Part shown: one piece after another, positions 11,344 through 23,731 of the stretch
Numbering within the stretch: the stretch's first letter is position 1
Layout: each line of letters begins with the position of its first letter
Assembly: GCF_001625215.2 (NCBI RefSeq)
Contig: NC_030384.2
Location: 45,604,390-45,668,389, forward strand
Reading direction: 5' to 3'
Source of the DNA: Daucus carota subsp. sativus
Lineage: Eukaryota; Streptophyta; Magnoliopsida; Apiales; Apiaceae
Length of the DNA: 64,000 bases
Made by a program: the position numbers and the translations under genes
Notes under the pieces: generated by a model
Databases searched by the model: none
The model's input: the letters and a program-made list of their open reading frames with translations, nothing else
What the model was told of the DNA's origin: nothing

Positions 11344-12161
11344 GATATTGATAGAGTCGTCAAATCACTGATATGGGAGCTTAAATGAGATGTACTCGCA
11401 GCGAGGCTATCAAAATGTGTTCAGATTGCATTTTAAGAAAAATTACATAATATTGAAGTCACGGGAACAAGCTAAAAAAAATTGATTTCTTATTTAAAAT
11501 AAAAAAGTAGATTAAAAGTGAGAAGTAAGTAAGTTAATAAAGTGTTTAGAAAAAAATAAAAAATTGAGAAAAAAATTAGCATTCTTAACTTCTTAAAATG
11601 CTTCTACTTATTCATACAAACGGGTCAAGGAAAACTTCCGCTTCTTTTAAACAAACGGACACACTATATATTTTTGGATAAAACATTAATACTTAATAAA
11701 ATGTGTTATTATTTCAAATTATTATATTTATTTTATTATTTATGTAATTTAAAAAATCACAGTTTATTTTTCAAACAAACTATCTAATCAAATTAAATAA
11801 AACCATAAACCCTCTGCTTCGCTTTTCCTTGTCCTCTATTAAAATCCACATCTTATTCAATTATAATAAGTATCATACATGTTCACAACTTTTTGATTTT
11901 TTTTAAACAAAATTAACATATTTAGTATATAATTTATCATATTAATTTAATATGGACGAGAAAACCGAAATGGAATGGTATGTTAATGATCTCTTCCATA
12001 TTCCATGTTAACGAAGAGCCCCATTGTTTTTGTGATAGATCGGAACTTTTTGTAAATTGTTGGGAAAACTGAAACGGAAGAGTACGTTTTTTTAAGGGAA
12101 GAAAAGTATGTTAATTTATCATATATTCTGACTTATAAGAGGTCACTAGATTCTATATTCA
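11344..12161. other. Intergenic DNA with a degraded MITE relative
   Basis: The stretch 11460-11660 aligns by eye with the interior of the 2138-2364 MITE. Shared strings include AAGTGAGAAGTAA, AGTTAATAAAGTGTTT and CAAACGGGTCAAG. Its termini are too diverged to place. The rest is AT-rich with no gene. Confidence 0.55.
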
Positions 12162-12163
12162 TA

Positions 12164-12467
12164 CTCCCTCTGTCCCTCTCATTTCTTTACAGTTACTATT
12201 TTGGGATGTCCCTCTCATTTCTTTACATTACTATAAATAGTAAGTTTTTCTCATCATTACACCCACTATCTCCCCCTACTATCTCATATTTAACAATAAA
12301 AACTACTATTACACCCACTACTTTCTTCCACTATCTCAAATCTATTATTAAATATTGGTAGGTCCCACCACTTTACCCACTTTTCATCTAACTTTACTCA
12401 TTTTTTATACATTGTCTTGGTCTCCGTGTCCCTCTCCAATGTAAACAATTGAGGGGGACGGAGGGAG
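12164..12467. mobile_element. Stowaway-like MITE (CTCCCTC termini)
   Basis: 304 bp with inverted termini CTCCCTCTGTCCC and GGGACGGAGGGAG, flanked by TA on both sides (12162-12163 and 12468-12469). Termini of the CTCCCTCCGT type with TA duplications are typical of Stowaway (Tc1/mariner) MITEs. It is non-coding. Confidence 0.88.
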
Positions 12468-12469
12468 TA

Positions 12470-14530
12470 TGAGTCAAAATGTCTACATATAAAGAACAAC
12501 ATGGTCTATGAGATAGATTGGAATAATTTGCAATATGGATGAATGTGTTTTTGCGAGTAAATTAGTTTTTATCGTAAAATAATATCTCATAATTGAAAGA
12601 GGTTCAAAAATAAATTCCTGTTATTTCTCATAATTTCTCATAATATGGATTGCATTACTTGCTTAACAAACTGTGGAAGTAAACCCCTCGTCCAGTGAAA
12701 ACTAAAAACCTTTTTGGTGTTGCGTGGACCGGCTTGAGATGGGCCTAAAATTTACGGATTACATATGTACAGGCCACTTCCAAACGGTTAAATATGTGCT
12801 ATTGTGCAACATGTGACAACTACTGAAATTATAAAAATCTTGTTGAAATCTATATACTCCACAGAAGCTTTCTTTGATAAATTTCATCCAGTTTCTCTTG
12901 ATCTTTAACGAACCGTACACAAAACTTGAATTGTCGAAAACATATAAATACAGAATGCATTAAAAGATTTAACAACTTTGGTCTGGGTTGAAGAAATTAT
13001 TATGTCCAACGGCTAAGGACCAAAGGTTTGAAACTCAGACTCCATCTGCGTTCTCATTAACTGCACTGCTATGCAGTAAAATAAATTTGAAATAAGTCAT
13101 GATAATTACTCCTCCATTTGACAGGCCATTTCAATGCGAACATTTATTTTATATATAGCCTACACACACACCCTCGAATCTATTGCATTCGCTGCGCACT
13201 GCTACCTTCAATGTCTATTAAAATTTGATATGCATAGTTCGATGCCCTGTTAATTCAATAGATTAATACTACTGGTATTATTTAATCATGTAGTGTAGAA
13301 ACATTTGCATTCATCTGGCCTTATCAATCGTTAAGTTTTCATGTAAAAGAACATGTTTAGGGTTAGCTGAAAACTAATAGTACTACCTGGTTATGGAAAT
13401 CTGGTTTTGTAACATTTTTCTGTTGAAATTAGCCATTTTTCTCGTAGCGTCGTGAATATTTATAACACGAATTATTCTTAACTGATGAATGTGACCCAGT
13501 TATGTATGTCAACGTTCTAAAATGACATCCCGTATTACATCTTAAAAAGGATGCAAAGTAATATACAAATGTTGGCATATACTTGGACTTATAAATGCGA
13601 TGAATTGATAACTCACGCCTCACGGTATATGAGTATTTACTATTTAGTAGTATTGACTATTGAGATAGTTATAAATAATGAGTGAGCAGGTGGACAGTAC
13701 ATTATTTTGTCTCATTTCATAATCTCACGATTCTATGTACTGGATCTAAGTAGAGTCATTTTGTAATTTGAAAAGAATGGAAGCTCCTCAATTTACTCTC
13801 TAACAAAACCCTAGCTATATAATCACTGATTTTAGACAATTAGGTAATAATACAAAACGTAATGTAACCTTATTATTTCATCATATAATCATATAATTCC
13901 CTGGTTAATTTCTACCGAACTAATTAAATTGATTCACAGTTACTCTCTGGGGGAAGTAGTACTAGAATAGCTTACAAACCTTACAATAATGCTACTTCAA
14001 AAAAAAAAAAAAAAAAACTACACATGTACTATAAAATTAATTCAAGATCAGTAATTTCGAATTCTAGTTGGTATAGTATTAACTAGTAGCAGTCCAGCAG
14101 GTGGAGAAATAGACCTATCTGTTCACTGGAGATGTTTACAGTATAATGGTGTTGGCTCTTGGAAGGCAAATTACAACTATTAGGGCTATTGGTTAACACA
14201 CCAACCGGAATGGAGTCCTGTTTTGTGGAGTATTGAATTTCCAGAAAACAATTTTCTTGGAAATGAAAATTTCATTTATTATGAATTCAGTTTGGACAAT
14301 GACCATCGACTTTATAAATCTATGAAGCATGTTGGTTACCACAACTTTTGACAATTTCAACCTGCAGATCATAGACCTATAGTCCTATAGAGCTGGTTGG
14401 TTTGTTTGTTCGCCTATGGAAATCGCAACTTCTATCGGTTCTCAAAATGAGCACTATTTTTTTTGGCAGTACTGACTACTAATTGGAATCCAAATTAAAA
14501 CTTAATTTTTAAAATGAATTGGGTACTTGA
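12470..14530. other. Intergenic DNA, no gene seen
   Basis: AT-rich with a poly-A run near 13999-14017. No protein family, RNA gene or bounded element was recognised. Short frames such as 13429-13623 (minus) have no motif. Confidence 0.5.
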
Positions 14531-14988
14531 GGGGTGTATTGGATTGGGATTTTAAAGCATTTTTTTGCATTCATGAAATCCGAGGGTATTCGATTGAGAT
14601 TGTTTGAAATCCATTAAAATCCTGAGGTATTCAATTGGGATTTTGAACTATGCTACATAATCTAGTGGTATTCAATTGGGATTTTAAATTATGCTTTAAA
14701 ATCCGATGGTATTCAATTGGGATTGTTTAAAATCCATTAAAATCTGATGGTATTCAAATGCTGATGGATTTTTTTTCATTTCATAAAATGATGGATTTTG
14801 TGACATTCTTCATTGTATTTTAAGTTTTTTGAAATCCCACCAAATTCGATGGGATTTTGAAGCATTGTACCTAAATCCTATCAACTCTGCGACATTTCAT
14901 CAAGAATCCGCAAAAAATCAAAATCCCATACAATCCATTAAAATCCATAGACTAAAAACAATGCATTAAAATCTCAATTGAATACATA
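14531..14988. mobile_element. MITE-like element with internal GTATTCAATTGGGATTTT repeats
   Basis: The left end GGGGTGTATTGGATTGGGAT and the right end, whose reverse complement begins TATGTATTCAATTGAGAT, form imperfect inverted termini. The interior holds about five direct copies of GGTATTCAATTGGGATT (near 14588, 14627, 14667, 14709 and 14750), spaced about 40 bp apart. Target duplications are not clear. It is non-coding. Confidence 0.6.
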
Positions 14989-16946
14989 GTATAATATTAG
15001 CGCAATCAGCTTGAGATTTTGAAATCATCATAAGAAACGCCGCAAAGTATTCTGTGCCCACGTAATTAGGGATTGATTACACATAACTTTATACTGAAGA
15101 CTGGAGTAGTTACAAATAAACTGTGTGCAAGACATTTCTTTAGCATTATCTCAGCACTGCTGAATGGGAGTTTGTGTTGATATATAGACTCATATTTTAT
15201 AGTATATGGGCGCAAGGATTGGAAGGTTCGCAGCTCAGACGAGAATCTTTAATCATCACGTAAGAAATTTTAATTGCCTAGAGGAGTTCAAAGTAAATAA
15301 ATGTTTAAGTTGTTTAATAGTACAGTAGTAATGTGATTGATAATTTAAGTTGTATAAAGAAATTACAGAAATTGATGAGTAGCACAAAGAGTGGAGCATT
15401 TTACGCCGGGTTGTCTTCACGAAACTGCTGCTGTGAGGTTGCATTGTTGGCTTGTTGGCTGTTGCCCAATCGCTCTGGTTGTTACTTAAATTATTGTTAT
15501 TTACTACTAGTAAAAGATGTTCTGGTGCATTATGGACATGGCACACCTAGTGCTATTTGTTATTTTCAGGACTTTTAGAACACTGCATGTATGTTAGGTA
15601 TTTTCTCGAAAGATTTTATAAGACGGATGTGATGGAACTCATTGACGAAGTACTTGTTGAACAGTATATTCGGCTGAATATATGAATAAAATTTGCGATT
15701 CAGCGAAGACTTGGTCATTACGTGTTTACCTCTCCCAAAATTAATTAAAATCATTTGTTGAGGTGTAGGATAATATTGCATCACGGGTTAGCTCAAAAGT
15801 GTTGACAAATTGATATATATTAGTTATTACTTGTATTTATAAAGAACATAACTAATGTGAGATGTTACAAACACCTACTTCTATAGATTTGATGTTCTTG
15901 TTACGAAACTTGGCAATGTTTCTGCACTTGCCGACGGGTAGGTATGATACAATTCATAACATCCCAAGTCTGCTAACAAATTGATATATATTAGTTATTT
16001 ACTTGTCTCCATAAAAGCTCCAAATAATTTTTATCTAACCGATAAGATGTTATATGCAAACTTAACAAAATATCAAAGTTTCAAGTGTAGTACACTCACA
16101 CACATGTTGATACATGTTAGATGTCGAGATAGAATCCGAAATTCCAGATATAGCAAAGTAGTACAGCTTTGCCAGCCAAATCTCTCCAACAACCAAACAT
16201 GCTTGCCTGAGTTTTGATGGTGATCATCTATCATATCTCAAAACACATAATTTCCATCTCATCTTATAATTTCTCTTGGACACGAGATAGAAGAGAGATC
16301 GGATATAACCCAGTAGTAGTAGTAGTTTGGTCCTTACTCTTGGACCACCAACCGAATCCATTTCCAATTAGATGTGACATTCTCACTGGAACCATAAGAA
16401 TAAATTCAGCTTTCTTGTTTCTTCCTCCAGATTTTAGTTTCCTTTTTCTCTAGTTTTATTCGTCATAGATTATTCACAACCATCTTTTTTGCCACTGACG
16501 ACTGTACAAACTGCCCTACAACATATACAATACAAAGTTGCGACATTTCCCTTTTCTTTTTCATCATGACACGGTCAATAATGTCGTTAAGATTTAAGCT
16601 TTTTCCATGTAACAGATAGTAAAAAGGCTAATTTTTCAGGTGGTGTTTGTTTCTTGCTAACCGAATATAACCTTAAACCAAATTTAGTCTCGACATAAGC
16701 TGCGTACAGCTCGTGTTGCAGTGCACAAATTTGATAGTAACATAATTATGCTCGTCATCTCAATTTCCGAGTTTATGATAATGTTTGCAGGTTCAGAATA
16801 TATGAACATGTGTGTAGAGGACCACTCCATGCAAACTGTTCGGCCCACAACAATGCAGGGTTGCTATCAAATGATTATGAATCCAAATTTACGAAGCAAC
16901 GGCCGAGATGATCCTATTTGGTTATGTGATGTGGGTGGGGCTTGTT
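14989..16946. other. Intergenic DNA with a spaced direct repeat
   Basis: ACAAATTGATATATATTAGT and the following 10 bases occur at 15805-15834 and again, nearly identical, at 15976-16006, about 171 bp apart. The segment between contains AACTAATGTGAGATGTTACA, and a similar string recurs at 27050. This looks like a relic repeat. No gene was recognised. Confidence 0.5.
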
Positions 16947-16954
16947 CTCGGGGG

Positions 16955-17367
16955 TAGGGCTGTAATTCGAGTCGGGCGGCTCGCGAGCTCGCCCGGCTCG
17001 AACTCGTTTAAGTGGGCTCGGCTCGGCTCGACTCGTTAAACGAGCCGAGTTCGGGTAAAGGTTTCGGCTCGTTTAATTAAACGAGCCGGCTCGACTCGAC
17101 TCGTGAAATTAAACGAGCCGAGTTCGGGTAGAGGTTTGGGCTCGATTAAGTGTAAAATTATACGAGCTGGCTCGCTCGGCTCGTTAAAACCGGCTCGTTT
17201 AGCTAAACGAGCCGGCTCGACTCGACTCGTGAAATTAACCGAGTCGAGTTCGGGCAAAGATTTAGGCTCGATTAGTTAATCGAGCCGGCTCGGCTCGGCT
17301 CGATTAAAGTTGGCTCGAATTAGGCTCGGCTCGAAACTCGCCCGGCTCGGCTCGAATTACAGCCCTA
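16955..17367. mobile_element. GC-rich hAT MITE with palindromic CGAGCC repeats
   Basis: Termini TAGGGCTGTAATTCGAG and CTCGAATTACAGCCCTA are inverted repeats. The flanks carry a perfect 8-bp target duplication CTCGGGGG (16947-16954 and 17368-17375), diagnostic of the hAT superfamily. The interior is a dense mix of GGCTCG and CGAGCC on both strands, with repeated ACGAGCCGAGTTCGGGTA-like blocks, so it can fold extensively. Its GC content stands out from the surrounding AT-rich DNA. The frame at 17036-17257 is only the repeat read through. Confidence 0.92.
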
Positions 17368-17375
17368 CTCGGGGG

Positions 17376-18665
17376 TGATCTATCGGTTCATCGTATATCC
17401 CAAGTGGCGAGTGAGTTGGAGAAATTTATGTGCAACTGTGACGTACGTAGCTTGTGTCCCGGACTCCCAGCTAATAGGTGATGTAAAATTCGTGTAGTGT
17501 GCGTACGCGGGGGTGCACCAGGGTCCAAGGGTCGCCGTCTCCCGCAGGCCGAAGTGGATGGTGTTCGTCATTTTTATGGGATCGCTGTTGTTAGGATATT
17601 TTTGGAAACATAAATTTCGCATCGGTGACAGATTTTATATGATATGAATTGCGGTATTATGTCAAGTTTTGAAACTCGATACTAGCATATGAATGTCACA
17701 GACATGAATCGATTAATATGTGAATTTGAAGATCTTATCTGGATCGTATCTATTCCCTCTCTTTCAGTTTTCTTATCCTCATCTCCTTATTTCTTGATTT
17801 CTTGTCCTAAAAATGTATCCACGTTGAATTTATTCACATTAAATTAATACGATGAAATTTATATGATATTTAATTATTTTCTTAAAAAAATACAAATATT
17901 TGATAATATACAATTTATTTATTATGATTAAATAAAAGATGTATATAGAAGAATAAGAAAAACGGTACTATCATCTAAAATAATTTATTGATATTCAAAC
18001 ACGCCAGGTAGTTTCGGTTAAAATGTTACATGTAATGAACTCGTTCGTACGAGAACACATTCGTCGATATATCTCTCGAGACTTTCGTGTTACCTTCTAT
18101 ACTGAATTCTATTCAATTTGTGTTTATTTAACAATACTAGAAAACCTCAAACGAAGTAAGACCAATTGATATATTATTACAACTCGATAAGAAATGCCGT
18201 TGAAGCAAGCTCTTCCCCACCCACAAAGTAAACAATAATAAATACATATACCAAAACTTCATGTTTCGGCTTTACCTGACATTATAACACTTCTATCTCT
18301 CTAGCAAGAACACAGTTTAGTTTCAACTTTCAAGACCCTCCTCCTCAGATATTTGCAGTTATGCATATAGAGTGAAATGTGAGGCAAGAATGCTACATTT
18401 AGCTGCATAATTAATAACCAAGAATATATAGAACAGCAGTCCACATCTCTACCCACACACATCCACAATACGCGACAATGTAGGTTCATCAATATCATCA
18501 AGTGTCGCTAAAAGATAACTAGTATTTATATATATACTTCCGATATCCAAATACAATGACATTAATCGATAATTTAAATCAATATTTGAGGTGGGAAAAT
18601 ATCATACCATATTGCTAGCTAATAGACTTCACTAATTCTAATTATCATTACAGAATGTCGTTTAA
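17376..18665. other. Intergenic DNA between hAT element and second OFP
   Basis: No gene or bounded element was recognised. The last few hundred bases form the 3' flank of the minus-strand OVATE gene and may hold its 3' UTR. Confidence 0.45.
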
Positions 18666-19595
18666 TTATGTCGAACCACGATGATCAAGAGCCGCGTCCT
18701 TTTCTTCTTCTTCCTCTTCCTCCTCTTCTTCCTCGAATAAAGTCAATAAACAAGGAGCCGTGGAATAATTAGAAGAGAACGAGAGAGCCGAAACAGGAGA
18801 CTGAGTAATAACAGTGGCGGATGAAGAAGAGGAGTTGTTATGATCATAATCAGTACTACTCGAAGACGATGAAGTCGGCGAAGAAAACGAAGAAGAAGCC
18901 GAAGAGTACTCGAGAGAGACCATCAAGTCAACGAATGCTCCAACTATATAGCCATGGTTGCTTTTCCCGTTGACTTGTAAATACCATTTCAAGAGTTGAT
19001 GAAGAGACTCCCAATCATCCTTCACATTGAAGCCATTGGCTTCCACCATCTCCTCCATCGATTTCTTGAAATCGTCGTACGGATCTCTCGAATCCATCTC
19101 CATCAACAATACTTTATCACTCGAACAATATTTATATCTCTCGTTACTTGTGGCACAATCAATTCTATTAGTAGCACTACTCGTAACATCACCACTCTTG
19201 TTGTCATTACTCTTTGTAAGCTGATGCTGATCCGAAACTATGCAACTAGTTGTTTCTCCTGCGTGATTATCGAAGAACAGCCTCTCGGACGAGGTTTTCG
19301 CGCCCCGAATTACACTCTCTATGGTCTGATCCGCACCCTCGGCTAAATATTCCTCCTCTTCCAGCACTACGGTAGTTGACAAAATGCTAGAAGATTGTTC
19401 ACACACCGATGATGAGGTGAGGAACCTGGAGTCATTAGCAACAAAGACGGAGTTCATGATCTTTTCGGCTCGAAAAGAGAGTGTCTTGGGGCTACCGCAA
19501 TTAGGCCAAGGCCACGAAGAAGCCGAAGAAGAAGAAGATAGTATTTGTTCAGTGGGCTTGAATAGGAATGGAATGAGCTTCATTTTCCTCCCCAT
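18666..19595 (-). CDS. OVATE family protein (OFP13/OFP18-like)
   Basis: Intronless gene for a 309-residue OVATE family repressor. The start is the ATG at 19595 (MGRKMKLIPFLF). The open frame extends 21 codons further upstream only through a TTG, and the family normally starts M(G)KKMKLPFLF. Motifs in order: the KMKL leader, SPKTLSFR near residue 35, TIESVIRGAKTSSERLFF at 91-108, and the OVATE domain at about 163-229 (LLMEMDSRDPYDDFKKSM, LLKWYLQVNGKSNHGYIVGAFVDLM). These conserved blocks fit the OFP13/15/16/18 group, whose members regulate organ shape through TALE homeodomain partners. The tail is unusual: long Ser runs, then 11 consecutive Glu, encoded by simple GAA/GAG repeats that are likely length-variable. 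Confidence 0.9.
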   Translation of the reverse strand: MGRKMKLIPFLFKPTEQILSSSSSASSWPWPNCGSPKTLSFRAEKIMNSVFVANDSRFLTSSSVCEQSSSILSTTVVLEEEEYLAEGADQTIESVIRGAKTSSERLFFDNHAGETTSCIVSDQHQLTKSNDNKSGDVTSSATNRIDCATSNERYKYCSSDKVLLMEMDSRDPYDDFKKSMEEMVEANGFNVKDDWESLHQLLKWYLQVNGKSNHGYIVGAFVDLMVSLEYSSASSSFSSPTSSSSSSTDYDHNNSSSSSATVITQSPVSALSFSSNYSTAPCLLTLFEEEEEEEEEEEKDAALDHRGST

Positions 19596-22500
19596 TGAAG
19601 TGAGCAGATGGGAGGTTAGGAATGATAAATGATGGTATTTGAATGATGAAAGTAACAAGTGGTGTGAGTTTGTGAAAAAGTGGGTGTTTTTATGGTGGGC
19701 ATTAATGGAAGGAGTCAGATGGGTTTGTGAAATTCATTTAATGTGGTTTAGTATCAAGAGCATGGAGGAGGAGGGACTAGGGAGAGCTGGAAAATGGTGA
19801 GAGAAGTTAAGTTGGATGAAGAAGATATACTAGTATTAGAATTCAAAGTTTGGTGGGGTTGGGTTTTCTTTATTTTATACAGTTTGTATATGTGTATTTA
19901 ATATTTGGCCTATGTATAGTTCGTTGATATTAATGCTGTCAATCTGTCCAGAAGTTTTGAATTTGTAATTTTCAGTATGAATTTTAACATGCACATCAGC
20001 ACATGTGTTATCCGGATAATATTTGGATTGCTTCGTAATCAACCATATTATACCAAAAAGAGATGGCAGCTGTATTTTAGAAGCATCACACTTCACTCAA
20101 ATGTTAATAACTTTTAAGCATTTTAGAAAAATAATTAAATTTGAATCCTAAAAACATATGTTAACATCATATGTTTTAACAGGAAAAAAGTGTGGTACAC
20201 CTTAATTTTAAGTTATATATATATATATATAATAAATGATACGTATGGTATTATAGAACGAAAGTTACTTATTTATAAAAAATTTCGCGCCCAACTTTTT
20301 TCCCACTCGAAATATGTTATCGTCAGTAGTATGTTATGGATTAACCGTCAAAATAATATACTCACTCGTCAACTGAATATCTTTGCAATTAAATTAAATA
20401 AATGAGGATAACTAACTCTGCAGTAGTGCTATGTTGCAATTTTATCAAAATTTTAAAGTGATAAAAAGATATACAAATAAATAAATCGAACATTATTTTT
20501 AGCGCCAGTTTTGCTGAAATCTCGCCTGGATATGAGTATATAATTTCTGCTGCATAACCATTTGAAAAATGCAGGAGAGAGATATCGTTTAGGCCAAGTA
20601 AGATTTAGCAGGGACCAGCCCATTGATACTGTTTCACTGTTTCGTTTAGTCTATAAATTAAACTAATAGGATTACAAGAGTTATGATGTAAATTACTATA
20701 GCAGTTATTTGGTTGCGCCGTGTAGTATTTAAGTTTTGCTTGCACTGGCAGCTTTAGAAATAAATGACAACCAGCAGAAACCAACACTGAGGTTTAAATT
20801 CTCTATTTCAAATTTGTATATCTTTTTGTCCGGCCTAGGAGAGTAGATTATTAATGTCGAGCATCCGAAGACCGAATCCATTTACGTTTTCTATCTATAT
20901 ACTTCAGTTGTTGTTTCAAATCGCCGAAAGTGCTGAACAAGAGTACGATGATGAACAAAACAATGTGACAACTAAACAAATCACTGAAGAGGCAACAAAA
21001 ATATGCACATTCAAATCAGTTGCAGTCAGAATTATCTATTCTTTAAAAAAAAAAAAAAAATACGGTTCTATAAGAAGCTTTAGTTGCATATATGTACCCA
21101 TACTTCAAAAATTTGATGATTTGGCCGATTAATCATCTCATTAATTGTTATTAGTTACTCAGTTGATTTGATTTTTTAAATTAGACGATAGCTCTGTTGA
21201 TTAATTATGATTTCATACCTTGAGTTTAGAAGATTACATTTACTTCACACTCATGATGCGTATGCTAATAAATAAATAAATAATGGAATGTAGTCCTAGC
21301 TATATTTTTATCTTTGAGATAGGAGTATTTATACTTAAAAAGTCAATTATGCATACGCATAATACGATTAAAATACGTGAGATAATGTAATTACTAATTA
21401 TATATGCCGCTCCCTAGATGATACTTCTGGAGAGGCGTTGGCTTTTCATTATTTGAGTTCGACCATATCTTAATGATTTGCGATTTAGTGAATAAGTTAA
21501 ATGAGTTTAGTCAAATTGCAGGCAGGTTCCTCATGTCCTAATAAAAAAATGAGAATCTTTCTCCGTATCACTAGTACAATTAATCTAGAAAATACAGAAA
21601 AGCACAGCACATGATCTTAATGTGCATGTATGATTTCTGCACCGGTTCCTCTTGCCCACTTAAATATTCAACTACTATCTTACCATGCCGCAGCTTCAAA
21701 TTTAAAATTCGATATCCCTCGTAATCTCTTATCTGCGTCCTAAAGGCAAGTTGATCGTCGATATGGACCAACCGACCAAGCATGTTTGCCTAGGCTCTTC
21801 TGACTTTCAAGGGTTTTAACCTAAGCAGATTGAGTTTTAACCTAAGGTTTTACTTTTAACCCCAGCATGTTTTTTTGATCGATGAACGACGCTTGATCTT
21901 TCTAGAATCACTCGTATATAAATTTGAATAACCTGTAGTAGATACAAATTACAAGAGTTTCATATATCAACTTTAACTAGATCTTGTAATTTTTAGAGTA
22001 CCAGGCTTGCATTTTCCAGAATCATCGTAGTAAAATAACTTGCAGCGAATCAAAAGGTTTCGAAATTAGATGTTTGATCAAACATCGGGAATTTGAACTA
22101 TTACCGAATTGAAATTACTATCGGGCACTGCTCATGAAGACTACTTGACCACATGAATCATCTAATACTGATATTTGATAGTTAGCGGATGAAGATAATG
22201 GTTTGAATCAGGAAAATGGTAGTCTAAAAAAATTAATATAGGTTTTTAATTGATGGATTAATATGATCTATTTAAAGTATAAAAAATTAAACAAACAATT
22301 ATGTATCAAGTAGATTCATCAAAAATGAATAATTTAAAATATTTTATTAAACAACTAACTCATTTCACTAACAAATAACGGATAACCGCTAATTATCAAA
22401 ATTCATCCCAAGTCTTCTAGAACCGAGCATTTGAAATCAAGAACACGCATAGCATTTAAATTTTCACTATTTATCTTTATCAAAACTATGTTGTCAATAT

Positions 22501-23031
22501 CAAAATTCAAACCATAGCATATTGTAGCAGTTTACAAAATTAAAATAAGTCAAATAGGATCAAATGTTGTTATCAGGACAACATCGTTAAGTTCTCTCTA
22601 AGACGGCCCAATAATTTGGTAGTGTGGGGCCACAAGGAAGATGTTTATAAAACTACACACCAAATTAATTTTACATGCCCGCCCACATTATTATCGCAGA
22701 ACAACCTAGTCTGAGACCCAGAGCACCCACTTCAGATTCGATCAACTTGGGCCACCAATCAAACATGCAGATGTTATCAGCCCAGTAAACAAAAGTGGCC
22801 ATAACAATGAGGCCCTATGATCCACTTATATGTGGTTCAGATCCCACAGTAATCTTTAAATTTTAAAGTACGCAAATAATATTCACACTCGGCCCATGTG
22901 TGTACTCTTTAGTTTCCTACTCATCCATTACAACGCACGCCCTATTAACAATCCGCAAGATAAATAGGCCCAAGATTTTAAAAGGCCAATTTTCTCACTC
23001 TCACCCTCCTACAAAGCAGGTGCACCGTGAG
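19596..23031. other. Intergenic DNA upstream of the OFP13-like gene
   Basis: The part next to 19595 is the promoter and 5' leader of the minus-strand OVATE gene. A (TA)n run lies near 20215-20231. No other gene was recognised, and short frames at 20854-21132 and 21580-21783 show no family motif. Confidence 0.45.
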
Positions 23032-23208
23032 AAATCATTCGGAGACGATGTCAATTCAGCTGGAGCTCCTCCATTGAACTGTCATTTTCATTTTCGATAT
23101 GTGGGAAGTCATATGGAGACATTTTCGATACGTGGGAAGTCATTCGGAGACAACGTCAATTCAGCTGGAGCTCTTCCACTAAACTGTCATTTTCATTTTT
23201 GATATGTG
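23031..23208. repeat. Direct repeat, two 73-bp units
   Basis: Units 23031-23103 and 23136-23208 share the CATTCGGAGAC, GTCAATTCAGCTGGAGCTC and CTGTCATTTTCATTTT blocks with few differences. A short spacer between them partly repeats the unit ends (GATAYGTGGGAAGTCAT). No coding function is evident. Confidence 0.85.
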
Positions 23209-23365
23209 TTTTCTAGCATATATTCATGAACACTCACTAACAATTATTTTTTTAATTAGATGACATATTTTTATTAACTCTAATCTTATTAATAATAATG
23301 TGCCTATAACAAAATTTTCATCAATCAAAATTTTCTATCTGATAAAAAATAGTTGATATGTGTTA

Positions 23366-23731
23366 GAGCATCTCCAACGGCGTTGGCTATAATCGTTGAC
23401 TAATTGCTGAATCCGTAAGATATTGTGCTTCGATAGTATTGGCTATATTGGTTGGCTATAATTTAAAAATAGTATGTTATTAATATTTAGATTGTTGTAA
23501 ATAGAATATATCAGTTTAATATGGTAACAAATGATGGGCAATTTTCCTACAGATTTCTTACAGACCTGTAGAGGTTCGACAAATTTAGCCATCCATAGGA
23601 GGTTGCCTATAATCATAGACAACAAGTGGGCGTGGTTGGAGTGTACTTTTTTGATAATGTTGGTTATAATTTTTAATTATGGTATGCCAACTAACATTTT
23701 AGCTAAGGGTACTCTATGGTCGGAGATGCTC
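23366..23731. mobile_element. PIF/Harbinger-like MITE (GAGCATCTCC termini)
   Basis: 366 bp with termini GAGCATCTCC and GGAGATGCTC, flanked by TTA on both sides (23363-23365 and 23732-23734). A 3-bp TTA/TAA duplication is characteristic of PIF/Harbinger. The subterminal GGCTATAAT/ATTATAGCC blocks are partly inverted. Relatives occur at 43545-45085 (nested) and 59266-59581. Confidence 0.85.

Noticed and set aside
13010-13060. tRNA-like B-box (GGTTTGAAACTC) suggesting a SINE
   Set aside because: No matching A-box at the right spacing and no A- or T-rich tail or duplication was found.
17036-17257. Minus-strand frame with repeated FTSRVEPARL
   Set aside because: It is the direct translation of palindromic CGAGCC repeats within the 16955-17367 MITE.
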